49,782 bases of DNA, from NCBI GenBank assembly GCA_021737275.1, contig JAIPEE010000029.1, positions 1 through 49,782 on the forward strand. The letters run 5' to 3'. Below, piece by piece: positions 9,218 through 18,709 of this stretch; within the stretch, counting starts at the first letter, position 1; each line of letters opens with the position of its first letter. The DNA is from Desulfobacterales bacterium. GTDB lineage: Bacteria; Desulfobacterota; Desulfobacteria; Desulfobacterales; JAIPEE01. Both the position numbers and the translations under genes were made by a program. Under the pieces are notes generated by a model. That model was not told the DNA's origin and did not search any database. It saw nothing but the letters and a program-made list of their open reading frames with translations.

Positions 9218-10438
9218 TTATTGCATCAATACCTTTTTTTGATAAACATTCATTACTTTTTTCGCAATTGGAGAATATGTTCTATTTGATTGAACATAAT
9301 TCTTCCCCTTGATACCCATTTCTTCGGCTCCTTCAGGGTCTTCAAGTATTTCTCGAATTCCCTTTGCAAAAGATTGAGCAGACCATTTAACACAAATTCC
9401 GCCACCACTCTTTTCAATTATCTCTGCCTGCTCAGGATGATCATTTGCGACAACAGGCCGACCAAGTGCCATATATTCGACAAGTTTTGTCGGTGAAGTA
9501 GAACGTAATACAAATGTAGGATAAAAAGGAGAGACACATACTGCTGCACTTGAAACTTTTTCCAGGGCCTTTTCCATTGGTAAGTGGCCTGTAAATTCAA
9601 TTATATCATTAAGGCTATTTTTGTTTGTAATATCTTCAAGGTATGCCCGATCAGCTGGGGTATCACCATCTCCAACAAATATCAGTTTAAGATTTTCATG
9701 TGGTAAATCATTTTTCAAAATTAATAACGCCTCTATAAGAATTTCAAGACGACGTACTCTAACCAAAGTACCAAGATAAAGGATTGTGTTTTCTCGTATT
9801 TTCTCAGCAGGGACAGTAATTAATATCTCATCCACACCCATGGGGACCGGTGTCATCTTTTCAAGGGATATCCCTTGTGAGTGAACATCCTGACGCATCT
9901 GTTCACTTTGAACAAATACATGTGTAGAAAGAGGTAAAATAATCTTATACAATAGCAAACCACTGAGTTTACCAGCAAACCAGGAGTATCCGGGATGTTT
10001 AGCTCTCCGCTCGCGAGCATCTGATATTCGGGACTCAGGAAAGGGATAGGATAACCAATATGTATAAAAACGCCCTCGAAGTTTTGCAGCAATTAAACAT
10101 AGTATTGCCACAAGAAATTTATCACGTACCTGAATAATCTTGTAATCTCCAGTCAGAGCAAGAAATGCTGTTCGCATATCTGCACTAAATTCAAATAATT
10201 TAGTTAAAACAGAACCCATGAAATCATTACGACTGGATCTTCCAACCCAATAAGCTCTTGACCCAAGCCATTTCTTTCGTTTCCATGCCGGTGCACCAGG
10301 TTTTGGGTCAAAAATTACCCAGTCAATGTCAAAAACATCCTTACTTAGATACTGACCAAAGAGGACTGCGACATCCACTCGTGGTGCAGCCTTTGGGCCA
10401 CCAACTACATATAAAAGTCGTATACTTTGATTATGCAT
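9218..10438 (-). CDS. GT4-family glycosyltransferase
   Basis: This is a ~406-residue GT-B glycosyltransferase. The ATG at 10436-10438 (MHNQSIRLLYVVGGPK) is preferred because it overlaps the upstream stop by 8 bases. A TTG six codons earlier is the alternative. The donor half has YLGTLVRVRRLEILIEALL, FVGDGDTPADR and a C-terminal STSPTKLVEYMALGRPVVA, where the first glutamate of the classical E-x7-E motif is missing. That variant is common in fucosyl- or mannosyl-type GT4 enzymes but weakens any donor prediction. It overlaps the preceding sulfotransferase, which suggests translational coupling. Confidence 0.85.
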   Translation of the reverse strand: MHNQSIRLLYVVGGPKAAPRVDVAVLFGQYLSKDVFDIDWVIFDPKPGAPAWKRKKWLGSRAYWVGRSSRNDFMGSVLTKLFEFSADMRTAFLALTGDYKIIQVRDKFLVAILCLIAAKLRGRFYTYWLSYPFPESRISDARERRAKHPGYSWFAGKLSGLLLYKIILPLSTHVFVQSEQMRQDVHSQGISLEKMTPVPMGVDEILITVPAEKIRENTILYLGTLVRVRRLEILIEALLILKNDLPHENLKLIFVGDGDTPADRAYLEDITNKNSLNDIIEFTGHLPMEKALEKVSSAAVCVSPFYPTFVLRSTSPTKLVEYMALGRPVVANDHPEQAEIIEKSGGGICVKWSAQSFAKGIREILEDPEGAEEMGIKGKNYVQSNRTYSPIAKKVMNVYQKKVLMQ

Positions 10439-11486
10439 TGTCGAGACAACCCTCAATATTTGATTCTTTTGCCATCATATTCTTAGTGTGTTTATAAGTG
10501 ACTTTATCTCGCCATCTGTATCGTATATTATTAAAAAGCCTTGCCGTCATATATATAACTTTTCTAAATGGACAAAAAATCATGTTTTCAAGAAATGGAT
10601 ACTCCAAGGGATAATGATATTTATTCAAATAAGGGGCCGTTATAAATTCAAATAAAAATCGTTCTTTCCGTTTAATCCTTTTCAAATATTTGCCTTGGTT
10701 GTTGGAATCTATGCCCTGTGTGATCTTAAGGTGTATTGTTTGTTTATGCTTTTCTAAAAGCGCATCTTTGTTTTCTTCAGCAGCAGAAAAGTGATCATGC
10801 ATAATTGGAGAATATGGTATTTCTAAATAGTGACACAATTTTTTTAATTCTTCTGCTGGATTGTTAAGCAATTCCTCATAACAGACTTCATAGATCTGCG
10901 ATGAATATTCAGATACTCGTCGCAGTCCATCTACCCAATATAAAGCTGAACTGAGTATCCCCTTTGGTCCAAATGACTTAGTCTGGTTATCATTGTGCAA
11001 TTTACGATACGATAAATGAACATCCCTACCGTCACGAACCACATGTATAATTTTTGCATCTGGAAATACGTCAAGAATACGGTCAATATGTGAAATAAGA
11101 ACCGGAGCTTTAATACCATACCGAGTCGCTTTTAAATTATGGTACTTAAGATAGGTTTCGATCAGGCTTATATTAAATTCTTTAAAATTTCGAGGTGCTG
11201 CATTAATTATACTCTCACGAATATATTGTTCTGGAAGTCCCCATCCACTGTTTTGACTTGTTCTTTTAAAAAATTTGATGGCTTCCAAGTAAACTGATTG
11301 ATGAAGTTTTTTTTTATACCCGTATACTTTATATGCTCTTGCTACAAAATCGCTCTCATGTGGAATATGCAATTCACCACCAGCATTTAACATGGTTCGA
11401 AGTAACGTTGTCCCAGCCCGGCCTGAACTCACGATAAAAACTATTTCATCCTTCTTTTTCTGAGCTGCTACATTTGTTTTTGACAT
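10431..11486 (-). CDS. Sulfotransferase family protein
   Basis: This is a ~351-residue sulfotransferase. The start at 11486 (MSKTNVAAQ) is chosen over an ATG 19 codons upstream because AAAGG lies just before it and the earlier residues do not look like family sequence. The 5' loop is VSSGRAGTTLLRTMLNAG and the 3' motif is VVRDGRDVHLSYRKLHND. A basic C-terminal region (YLNKYHYPLEYPFLENM onward) extends beyond the core domain. It is closest in pattern to the sulfotransferase at 7272-8264 and may be a diverged duplicate. Its stop overlaps the next gene. Confidence 0.87.
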   Translation of the reverse strand: MSKTNVAAQKKKDEIVFIVSSGRAGTTLLRTMLNAGGELHIPHESDFVARAYKVYGYKKKLHQSVYLEAIKFFKRTSQNSGWGLPEQYIRESIINAAPRNFKEFNISLIETYLKYHNLKATRYGIKAPVLISHIDRILDVFPDAKIIHVVRDGRDVHLSYRKLHNDNQTKSFGPKGILSSALYWVDGLRRVSEYSSQIYEVCYEELLNNPAEELKKLCHYLEIPYSPIMHDHFSAAEENKDALLEKHKQTIHLKITQGIDSNNQGKYLKRIKRKERFLFEFITAPYLNKYHYPLEYPFLENMIFCPFRKVIYMTARLFNNIRYRWRDKVTYKHTKNMMAKESNIEGCLDNA

Positions 11487-11635
11487 ACAGTTAGCCTTTA
11501 ATAAAGACGTTGTTGTAATCGATATGAAATTCAGTAAATCCACATCTGCGGATATCTTTTGATTCTTTGAAAGATTTAATTCTGAAAAAATTTAGAAAAA
11601 ATATATTTAACATGTAATGTAAAGAGCTGAATAAT

Positions 11636-12877
11636 TTAAAGAATACCTTCATAACACTTTGAAATTAAATTATCCCATCCAAAGTCTCTAACTCTTTCCA
11701 AAGCACCTCTACTGAGTTGTTGAAGAAGCCCAATCTCTGAAATCAATCTGATAAGTCCATCACCGAGAGCTTGTTCTATATGGCATTTTGAATGATTATA
11801 AACATTTACTTTTATACCACAATGATCATTAACAATAACGCCAGGCCCACCAATGTTCAGGCAGACAACCGGCAAGCCATAAGACATGGCCTCAAGAACA
11901 ACAAAACCACCACTGTCATGTAAACTTGGAAAAATCAATGCGTCATAGTTGGAGTAAAGCTTTTCAACTTCATGTTTTGGTAACCAATCAATCCACTCTA
12001 AATGTTTATCAATTTCAAGTTTTGCTGACTTTCTACGCCACTGCTTTTCAGCTGGTCCCTTGCCAACTAAAGTTAGTTTAGATTCAGGATACTTCTGGAG
12101 TAATCGAGAGAAAGCTGACAATCCAATTGCCATACCTTTCAAACCCAAAAAACGACCAACAAATAATAATTTTAATCCATTTAGCTTATTATCATTCTGC
12201 ACTATTGGTTTTGCTTCAATATTCCTGAATTCATATGCAATCGCCAACTGCTGATATGTTTTCGAGTGAGCCCATTTAGGTAAGTACCTTTTTGTTTCTG
12301 GTGCATTTACAAGTAACCTTGTCGATTGTCGAAAGGTTTTTCGAACAAAAGGATCTGCAAGAGAGATAAGTGTCCAACATTCCCTGTAAAGGTCAATAAG
12401 CCATTGTTTAAGCCCTAAGACGCTTCTAATACGAATAGGGGCAGATTCCCCCCCCCCGACTGGGCCATGCACAAAAGGAATTCCTAATTTCCCCATAAAA
12501 CTTGGCATTCTCACTTGGACCCACGTAACATGATGCACCAAATCAAATTGATATTTATTATTTGCTTTAGTGGCTGCTTTGTATGCTCCCCATTGCCATG
12601 CATAATAATATAAATATCGAAATTTTGATTTAAAGCTTTTTAACAAGGGCAATAAACTATAATTATCATAATATAGGAAATAAATATTTGATGGTATTTG
12701 AGTTTTCAAAACATGTTGTTCAATTTCTTTTTTATTCATTTCTCTTGTTATTACGAATACTTCTGCGCCTCGAGTAGCAAGCTGAATTATCCAATTCCAA
12801 CCAAGAATAGCTTCTGAACCGCGATTTGGCCGACAGGTATAAGCTGAAATTAATATTTTTTTGTTCTCAAGATTCAT
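11636..12877 (-). CDS. GT4-family glycosyltransferase
   Basis: This 413-residue GT-B enzyme begins KKILISAYTCRPNRGSEAIL, with a long N-terminal half that includes a conserved-looking WVQVRMPSFMGKLGIPFVHG. The donor half has LLFVGRFLGLKGMAIGLSAF and SLHDSGGFVVLEAMSYGLPV, where the first acidic residue of the E-x7-E motif is Asp. Its role is one sugar addition in repeat-unit assembly. A 93-base gap separates its upstream side from the stop-proximal genes, and it ends in TAA. Donor not identifiable. Confidence 0.87.
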   Translation of the reverse strand: MNLENKKILISAYTCRPNRGSEAILGWNWIIQLATRGAEVFVITREMNKKEIEQHVLKTQIPSNIYFLYYDNYSLLPLLKSFKSKFRYLYYYAWQWGAYKAATKANNKYQFDLVHHVTWVQVRMPSFMGKLGIPFVHGPVGGGESAPIRIRSVLGLKQWLIDLYRECWTLISLADPFVRKTFRQSTRLLVNAPETKRYLPKWAHSKTYQQLAIAYEFRNIEAKPIVQNDNKLNGLKLLFVGRFLGLKGMAIGLSAFSRLLQKYPESKLTLVGKGPAEKQWRRKSAKLEIDKHLEWIDWLPKHEVEKLYSNYDALIFPSLHDSGGFVVLEAMSYGLPVVCLNIGGPGVIVNDHCGIKVNVYNHSKCHIEQALGDGLIRLISEIGLLQQLSRGALERVRDFGWDNLISKCYEGIL

Positions 12878-12906
12878 CTAATTAGCTCTACTTAATTTTA
12901 ATACTA

Positions 12907-13842
12907 TCAATACCCAAATGTACGATTAATTTTCATAGCAAAGGATTCATATTCTTTTAAATCTTTTTTTGATAGACCTTTAATCCAACTTTCATCATTT
13001 TTAATTGTAGAATTATCTAGGAATCGCATATTATTTCCATTAGTTATATGATGAGTTTTTTTCAAAAAATCTAACATGGTATCTTCAAAATCAATGTTTA
13101 TGTAATGACATACTTTTTTAAGTGTTTGGTGGGGGTCTTTAACTAAGTCTTCGTATCTTACATGTAGATAACCATTTTTGTTAATATTGCGTTTAAACAA
13201 GGTTATTGCCCTGGAATAATGGCGCGCCCATGATTTTGCTGTTTTTTTTGCATTTCGTTTTCGTTTAACACCAGAATAAATGACGCCCCTTGCGTCTTTT
13301 GTTAACAGGATTATTCTAACATCCTCTGGTCGGGATAAATAAAGACTTACTGCCTTTAGATATGTTTTAGATGAATCAACAATTGTTGTTACAGATAGTT
13401 CTTTTCTTACTTTGTTATAAATACGAAAAGTATTTTCAACGCTGCTATCTACGCCAGAAAATAAGCTTTGGGGAATAAAATTACTCCAGTTCAACTTTGC
13501 ATATAATAACAATCCCATTAATTTCATTTTAACATTGTAAAATTGAGTTTGATGATTTTTATCTTTAACAACAACGGCTTTAATATGGCCCAAATTAAAT
13601 TTATATGGATTTTCAATTAAATTATTACCTTCTTCTTCAGAAATTTCATCAACAATCTTACGCCAAAGTCTACATTTCAAAATTGGTTCTCCACATGTAC
13701 AAGTCGTATTTAGTGCAATATTCTTCGGAAGTTGAGTTATCTCACCTAATGACGCAATATTGGTATGTGACCCTAAAAGCAAATCAAGCAAAGTAGACCC
13801 TGAATGACCAGCAGAACATATATAGATATAAGGAACAGGCAT
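12907..13842 (-). CDS. Sulfotransferase family protein
   Basis: This 311-residue sulfotransferase has the 5' loop CSAGHSGSTLLDLLLGSHTN (residues 9-28) and 3' region LLTKDARGVIYSGVKRKRN, with HVRYEDLVKDPHQTLKKVC downstream, a feature typical of the Sulfotransfer_3 group. The pair of cysteines in TCTCGEPILKC near residue 50-60 is unusual for these enzymes and could bind metal or form a disulfide; this is only an observation. It is packed 29 bases from the next glycosyltransferase. Ends in TGA. Probably polysaccharide-directed. Confidence 0.85.
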   Translation of the reverse strand: MPVPYIYICSAGHSGSTLLDLLLGSHTNIASLGEITQLPKNIALNTTCTCGEPILKCRLWRKIVDEISEEEGNNLIENPYKFNLGHIKAVVVKDKNHQTQFYNVKMKLMGLLLYAKLNWSNFIPQSLFSGVDSSVENTFRIYNKVRKELSVTTIVDSSKTYLKAVSLYLSRPEDVRIILLTKDARGVIYSGVKRKRNAKKTAKSWARHYSRAITLFKRNINKNGYLHVRYEDLVKDPHQTLKKVCHYINIDFEDTMLDFLKKTHHITNGNNMRFLDNSTIKNDESWIKGLSKKDLKEYESFAMKINRTFGY

Positions 13843-13890
13843 TTTTTTCCCTTAATGTTTTTTTCGGATTTTTAAATAAACATTATTAAC

Positions 13891-14982
13891 TTATGGATGG
13901 TTGTTCATATAACTTGATATTAATTGAAAAGTAGGAGTTTCCATACTCCGTAATTTCATAGCAGATATTTTGTCTTTAGGCTTAACCACTGTTGATGGAA
14001 GTTCGTGATCCCAACCATGAAAACCTCGAAAACTAAAAAATGTCCATGACCAGCCCTCGGTTTCAAATAAGTCAAGGACATCTTCAATCCAGCGGTAGGC
14101 AGAATCATCAGGCGCCCAGCGAACACAACTAAACTCGCCAACATAAATTGGGACATTATGTTTTTTCTTAAATGATCTAATGGGATCAAGGTATTTTGAT
14201 AAATATTTTTTATCAAATTTTTTATTAGGATATGTAACCGTTTCTTTATTATCGCCAAGGCGTTGATGGGTTAACCTAACATGTTTATACATATGTAAAC
14301 TATATACAATATTGTCATCTGACAGAGGTTCCTTTAATGCTTTAAAGGCAAATGCAGACGCACTTGGTGCTGGTTCGAAAAATATTATGTGATTGGTATC
14401 CACTTCACGAATAGCTGAAATAATATCTTCAGCAAAATCAACCCATAACTTGGAAGCATTTTTGATATTTCCCGGCGGTTTTGGTTCATTCAGTAAATCG
14501 TACCCTGCGACAAAAGAGTTATTTTTGTAACGTTCAGCAAGAGATCTCCATATTTTTATTATACTACTCTGAAGATTTTTGTCTTCCCAATACTCAGCAC
14601 TGTAGGGATTTTCGGGAACTAATGTTATAACTACATACATTTCATATTCATTAGCTTTACTCACTACCCAATCAAGATACTCAAGTCCTGTTTGTGAAAT
14701 GGTGTAGTTTATACAAGTCGAACAGCGATCCAAGCGTAGACCAGTCCGTATAATTTCTACACCTATTTTGTCTAAATCTTCAAAATCATTATCTGTTTTT
14801 TTATTCTTTTCTCCTTCAACAGTAAAACCTCTAAATATTTTTTCTTTGAAATCATCAGAATTAAGATATTTTTTTTCAGCAAATCCTCTATTTGGAGTTA
14901 ATAGTAAGATTAGAAAGCAACTGAGTAAAATAAATATTCTTTTTAAAAAAACTTGAAGATTTGTTATATTTTTTATTTTCAT
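13891..14982 (-). CDS. Glycoside hydrolase family 5 (cellulase-like), exported
   Basis: This is a ~363-residue GH5 enzyme with an N-terminal signal peptide or anchor (MKIKNITNLQVFLKRIFIL onward, hydrophobic to ~residue 33). The acid/base glutamate is in GYDLLNEPKPPG and the nucleophile glutamate is in IYVGEFSCVRW. Other family marks are VDTNHIIFFEPAPS and YSLHMYKHVRLTH. The start at 14982 is preferred because an upstream ATG at 15108 would put 42 unlikely residues ahead of the signal sequence and overlap the flippase gene. Glycosidases in such loci usually trim or release the nascent polysaccharide in the periplasm. Confidence 0.87.
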   Translation of the reverse strand: MKIKNITNLQVFLKRIFILLSCFLILLLTPNRGFAEKKYLNSDDFKEKIFRGFTVEGEKNKKTDNDFEDLDKIGVEIIRTGLRLDRCSTCINYTISQTGLEYLDWVVSKANEYEMYVVITLVPENPYSAEYWEDKNLQSSIIKIWRSLAERYKNNSFVAGYDLLNEPKPPGNIKNASKLWVDFAEDIISAIREVDTNHIIFFEPAPSASAFAFKALKEPLSDDNIVYSLHMYKHVRLTHQRLGDNKETVTYPNKKFDKKYLSKYLDPIRSFKKKHNVPIYVGEFSCVRWAPDDSAYRWIEDVLDLFETEGWSWTFFSFRGFHGWDHELPSTVVKPKDKISAMKLRSMETPTFQLISSYMNNHP

Positions 14983-15025
14983 TGTGATTACTTTTTTGTA
15001 TTTTTCAAGGGGCTCTAATATTAAT

Positions 15026-16579
15026 TTATAAATTAGCAAATTGTTTACCGGAAATTTTGGTTTTATTATTCTCTCTGGAAAATAACCGATGTATAAGATT
15101 ATGTTCATCGTCAGAAAAAGGTGACCGATACCAAATCAACAACCCAAATATTATAAATGCTGATAATAATGTAAACGGAATTATATGATATAAGTTGTCT
15201 ATTAAGAAGCCTGTTAAAATAGCGATTATTAGGCTTATAACTATTCGAATAATTAAATGGGCATCAAATGTAAGTAGTTTACCTGAACGTTTCAAACCAT
15301 ACCAAACAACTATAATTGCTAAAAAGTTACCTACAGCATTTGCGAGAACTATGGCCCAGGCGCCAAGTTTCGATATAAAAAAAAGTGACAATCCAAGAGA
15401 AATAGAACGCAGCAGATTTCCCCAAATTATAATTCCATTTTTCTCCAATGTTAAGCATATTAGTTCATGTTGAGAAAGAAGGCTTTCAAGAATAAGCACT
15501 CCAATTATAGCGGCTATGAGATAGGCTGTTGAACCATATTTCCCTAACGTTATCCAATCAAAAACAGGCTTGCCGGCAAGAACAAGGCCCAAAATTGAAA
15601 AAACAAGAATGACAAGGTTAACTCTGAATGTAAAATTGGCCATTTTATTAAGTTCATGGAAATTTTGATTTTGTGAAAAACGATCAATAAATAAAGGTCT
15701 GATCATCCCATGAAGTAATCGAGTTGGCAGAAATCGACGTAAAAACATAGAAATAGAACCCGCAAATCCATATTCTCCCATAGACGATAGTGGAAGAAAT
15801 CTAGCCGCTACCATCCGGTTTGGTGCATTACCATATAAAGTTCCCGTTAATGCTTTTAAGTACCCCATAAAGCCATAACGGTTAACGCGCCTTCGATTTT
15901 TTACCCACCACTCTTGGTCTCCAATATCCTTATGATCGTCTGATCTCCAATTAATCAAAGTTGTTAACACCAAAATCATCAAAGTAAAGCCTTCAACAAA
16001 CACTTCAATCATTACAACTTTTTGAAAGTCAATATCCGCAGTAACAAAATAATACCAACACACCATAAACAATCTTGTCAATCCTGCAATTGCAAGGGTG
16101 TACTGAGAACTCTTCTGCCACATCAAGGATTCCATGACCTTGGCTAAAAAATATCCAGTTAAACGAAACCATCCTGCAAGAAGATACCAGGGTAACAACC
16201 ATACCCATGATTCGAAATTGTAATACCCTGCAAGTTTTTCACGAATTAAAAAAACAAGTAACATAACAAATCCAAAAATTAGAAACCTGCTTAATACACC
16301 AGAAAAAAGAAATCGATACATTGCCTTATTATTGTTTTTCGATCTTAACTCTGGGATATAACGAAATGATGATTGGGTAATACCAAATGAAGCGAGCATT
16401 CCTACAAAGCTTACCATTGCCTGGAAAAGAACATAAATTGCATATATATCCTTTGACAGAATACGGGCTAACAACAATAAAACAGTAATTGTGGAAAGAG
16501 CGGAAAACACCTTTCCGGTCAAAAAGTGTAATAAGTTAGTTTTAATTGTACTTAAACTATAATAGCGAATTGTATTCAT
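15026..16579 (-). CDS. Polysaccharide flippase (Wzx/MOP family)
   Basis: This 517-residue integral membrane protein has about 12-14 hydrophobic segments spread over the whole length. It starts in TGKVFSALSTITVLLLLARI, a typical N-terminus for O-antigen or exopolysaccharide flippases of the MOP superfamily, with PELRS and a GxxFGITQSSFRYIPE stretch near residue 65. It would move the lipid-linked repeat unit across the inner membrane for polymerisation. It sits between the glycosidase and a broken sulfotransferase. Sequence divergence within the family prevents a substrate call. Confidence 0.87.
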   Translation of the reverse strand: MNTIRYYSLSTIKTNLLHFLTGKVFSALSTITVLLLLARILSKDIYAIYVLFQAMVSFVGMLASFGITQSSFRYIPELRSKNNNKAMYRFLFSGVLSRFLIFGFVMLLVFLIREKLAGYYNFESWVWLLPWYLLAGWFRLTGYFLAKVMESLMWQKSSQYTLAIAGLTRLFMVCWYYFVTADIDFQKVVMIEVFVEGFTLMILVLTTLINWRSDDHKDIGDQEWWVKNRRRVNRYGFMGYLKALTGTLYGNAPNRMVAARFLPLSSMGEYGFAGSISMFLRRFLPTRLLHGMIRPLFIDRFSQNQNFHELNKMANFTFRVNLVILVFSILGLVLAGKPVFDWITLGKYGSTAYLIAAIIGVLILESLLSQHELICLTLEKNGIIIWGNLLRSISLGLSLFFISKLGAWAIVLANAVGNFLAIIVVWYGLKRSGKLLTFDAHLIIRIVISLIIAILTGFLIDNLYHIIPFTLLSAFIIFGLLIWYRSPFSDDEHNLIHRLFSRENNKTKISGKQFANL

Positions 16580-16673
16580 TTAAACCTTTTCAACTTGATA
16601 GGCATTTTAGAGACCACATTGAAACATAAAAACTTGCTAAATCATCATTTCTTTTGTTATGAGACTATAATAC

Positions 16674-17396
16674 CTAATAATTTCTATGTGTTTTAAGCTT
16701 TTCATAAAATTCAAAATCATTTGGTATGTTGTTGTGAAGAGCTTTCAACAGTTCATCTGGCACTCCATATTCTACTTTTGATCTATTAGTTGAATGTTTT
16801 ATATTTAATTTACTGACTATTTTTCTTATTGCATAGTCTGAAAACGAAGCAATTTTTGAATCATATTTTTTTCTTGGCGATATATTTTTAGATGCTATCG
16901 TCAACTTTTTCGCAACCTTATCACTCATATAATCTATAAACTCTCCAATATTTTCGTAAAGAAAAATTGTGTCTACGCCAACCTTATTTTTATCATTTTT
17001 AATAAAATCAAACTGAGAATTAAAATCGGCATATGGAGGCGAATTGTCCAATAAATATGCTTCTATAAATTGAGAAAATTGAATATTGTTCGTGCTATTT
17101 TTATGGCGGGGATTATTTCAATCTCTTATTTCATGTCTTGCTCTAAATCTATACCAACTATGTAGCCAGGATAATGGCTCTCGTATTAAGCATATAGTCT
17201 CAATGTTTTTAATCTTACCTGTTTCCATGAGATATGGTTTTAGATACTTAGAATATATTCTGTAATTAGTGTGTCTGAAAAAAGGTGGGCCAACTAACGA
17301 AATATCACTATATCGTCGTAACATAGTTTCAATCGAGCTAGATGCACATTTAGGGGTACATAAAAAAACAAAATTATATTTTGCACTTATTAGCAT
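16674..17396 (-). pseudogene. Sulfotransferase-like gene interrupted by an in-frame TGA
   Basis: Two adjacent reading segments lie in the same frame and are separated only by a TGA at 17118-17120. The upstream part (92 codons) has the PAPS-loop-like LCTPKCASSSIETMLRR and the 3' motif CLIREPLSWLHSWYRFRAR. The downstream part continues NNPRHKNSTNNIQFSQFIEA and runs to a TAG at 16674-16676. Together they give ~240 residues, a normal length for this small sulfotransferase group. No frameshift is needed, so a single substitution (for example CGA to TGA) would explain it. A selenocysteine reading is unlikely because no hairpin follows the TGA. A sequencing error is possible. Confidence 0.72.
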
Positions 17397-17473
17397 ATAA
17401 TCCTTTTTTCAGTAATAACGATTTACAGGTTGCATTTGCCTATCATCTTATTGAGATAGCTTACAGCCTTTGA

Positions 17474-18679
17474 TTAATTATTCGTCTTATTTGCAATTAT
17501 CCTAATTCGTGAAGCACTTAATCCCATCAACATAAATACTGCATGCGGCATTAAACCGTGCATAATGCCTTGTGTCAAACTGTTAGCCAAAATACATAAC
17601 ACTGCTGCACTGTATACTGCGATATGTGAATCTGATTTTGCTTTATTGCGAATTGTCCAAAAATATGTTAAAAAAACGCCCAGATAAGAAAGGTATCCAA
17701 CAATACCACTATATTCGAGCCATTCAATATGGAAATTATGTCTTGTTACACTCATTCCTCTTTCACTCCGATATATACCTATGCCCCAAACTTTATTTTT
17801 ATAAAAATTTATCAACCCCTCTTTGTATGAGAATGCTCTCCCCATAAGCGCATATTCCCAATAATCGTCATTAGTTAATCGCTCAAAAACCCCTACCTCA
17901 TCATCGTTTCTAATATCTTCTTCTGGAGCAACAACAGAAGGCATATAAGCAATTGTAATTGTACCCAAAAGAGAAATAGTCATAAAAAAGAAAATTGTCC
18001 AAAAGGCGAAACCTCTTTTCATCAATTCTAATAATTTCTGATATACTAAAAGCAGAACAATATAAGCTCTAGCAAGTAAAGATACTATTCCAAAAAAAAA
18101 GAGAATCTTGGAAATTTTTCGTTTAATAGTCTCTTGTTGAAAAATTAGACCCGCTATAGCAAATCCAGTAAATAGCAATGTTGCTGCACCAATAGGATGA
18201 ATACCTAATGGTCTTGGCCTGGAAAAGGTGCTAAGAAAATTAAATATTGAAGAGAGTGAAAGAAAATAATAACCCCACATAACTGATTTCAAAACGGCAA
18301 AATAAACATAATCCGTTCGAATAATTTGCTTTAATGTAGCATATATCAACGAGGGAACAAAGATCGCATGCACTGAAATACGGCCAGCATGTATAATATT
18401 ATCAGAAAATATCATACAAAATAAAAAACTAAACGCCATAACCGATATTGCCAAATCGACAATTCCGAATCCGAATTGTTCCCTTAAAAAAACTTTTCGA
18501 ACGATTGTTACTGATGCAACAAAAAACAGATATACAACAAATAAATTAATAGTCACACCTCCAACATCAAACACTGGGAGTAGCCTTTGAAATGACAATA
18601 AAAGCATCATTGGTATAATTATAAATGATAATAAAGTATCACCTGGTTGTTTTACTATTTTTAATGAGTTTTTTTGCAT
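17474..18679 (-). CDS. O-antigen ligase/polymerase-like membrane protein (Wzy/WaaL)
   Basis: This 401-residue protein has about ten to twelve hydrophobic segments and one longer soluble loop (residues ~235-300: YMPSVVAPEEDIRNDDEV to YKNKVWGIGIYRSERG) near the C-terminal side, the arrangement expected for Wzy_C-type polymerases and ligases. The GIGIYRSERGMSVTRHNFHI stretch, with a histidine in a 'HN.. E.L...GI.G' context, matches the usual active loop pattern. In this locus polymerisation of flipped repeat units is the most likely job. Ends in TAA. Confidence 0.82.
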   Translation of the reverse strand: MQKNSLKIVKQPGDTLLSFIIIPMMLLLSFQRLLPVFDVGGVTINLFVVYLFFVASVTIVRKVFLREQFGFGIVDLAISVMAFSFLFCMIFSDNIIHAGRISVHAIFVPSLIYATLKQIIRTDYVYFAVLKSVMWGYYFLSLSSIFNFLSTFSRPRPLGIHPIGAATLLFTGFAIAGLIFQQETIKRKISKILFFFGIVSLLARAYIVLLLVYQKLLELMKRGFAFWTIFFFMTISLLGTITIAYMPSVVAPEEDIRNDDEVGVFERLTNDDYWEYALMGRAFSYKEGLINFYKNKVWGIGIYRSERGMSVTRHNFHIEWLEYSGIVGYLSYLGVFLTYFWTIRNKAKSDSHIAVYSAAVLCILANSLTQGIMHGLMPHAVFMLMGLSASRIRIIANKTNN

Positions 18680-18709
18680 ATATTGTTACTTTATTTTAAT
18701 TTGAGATAG

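Noticed and set aside
13891-15108. Longer GH5 gene starting at 15108
   Set aside because: The extra 42 residues precede a clear signal sequence and would overlap the flippase gene by 83 bases.
17118-17120. TGA as a selenocysteine codon in the sulfotransferase-like gene
   Set aside because: No hairpin follows the TGA, and sulfotransferases have no known selenocysteine at this position. A nonsense mutation is simpler.
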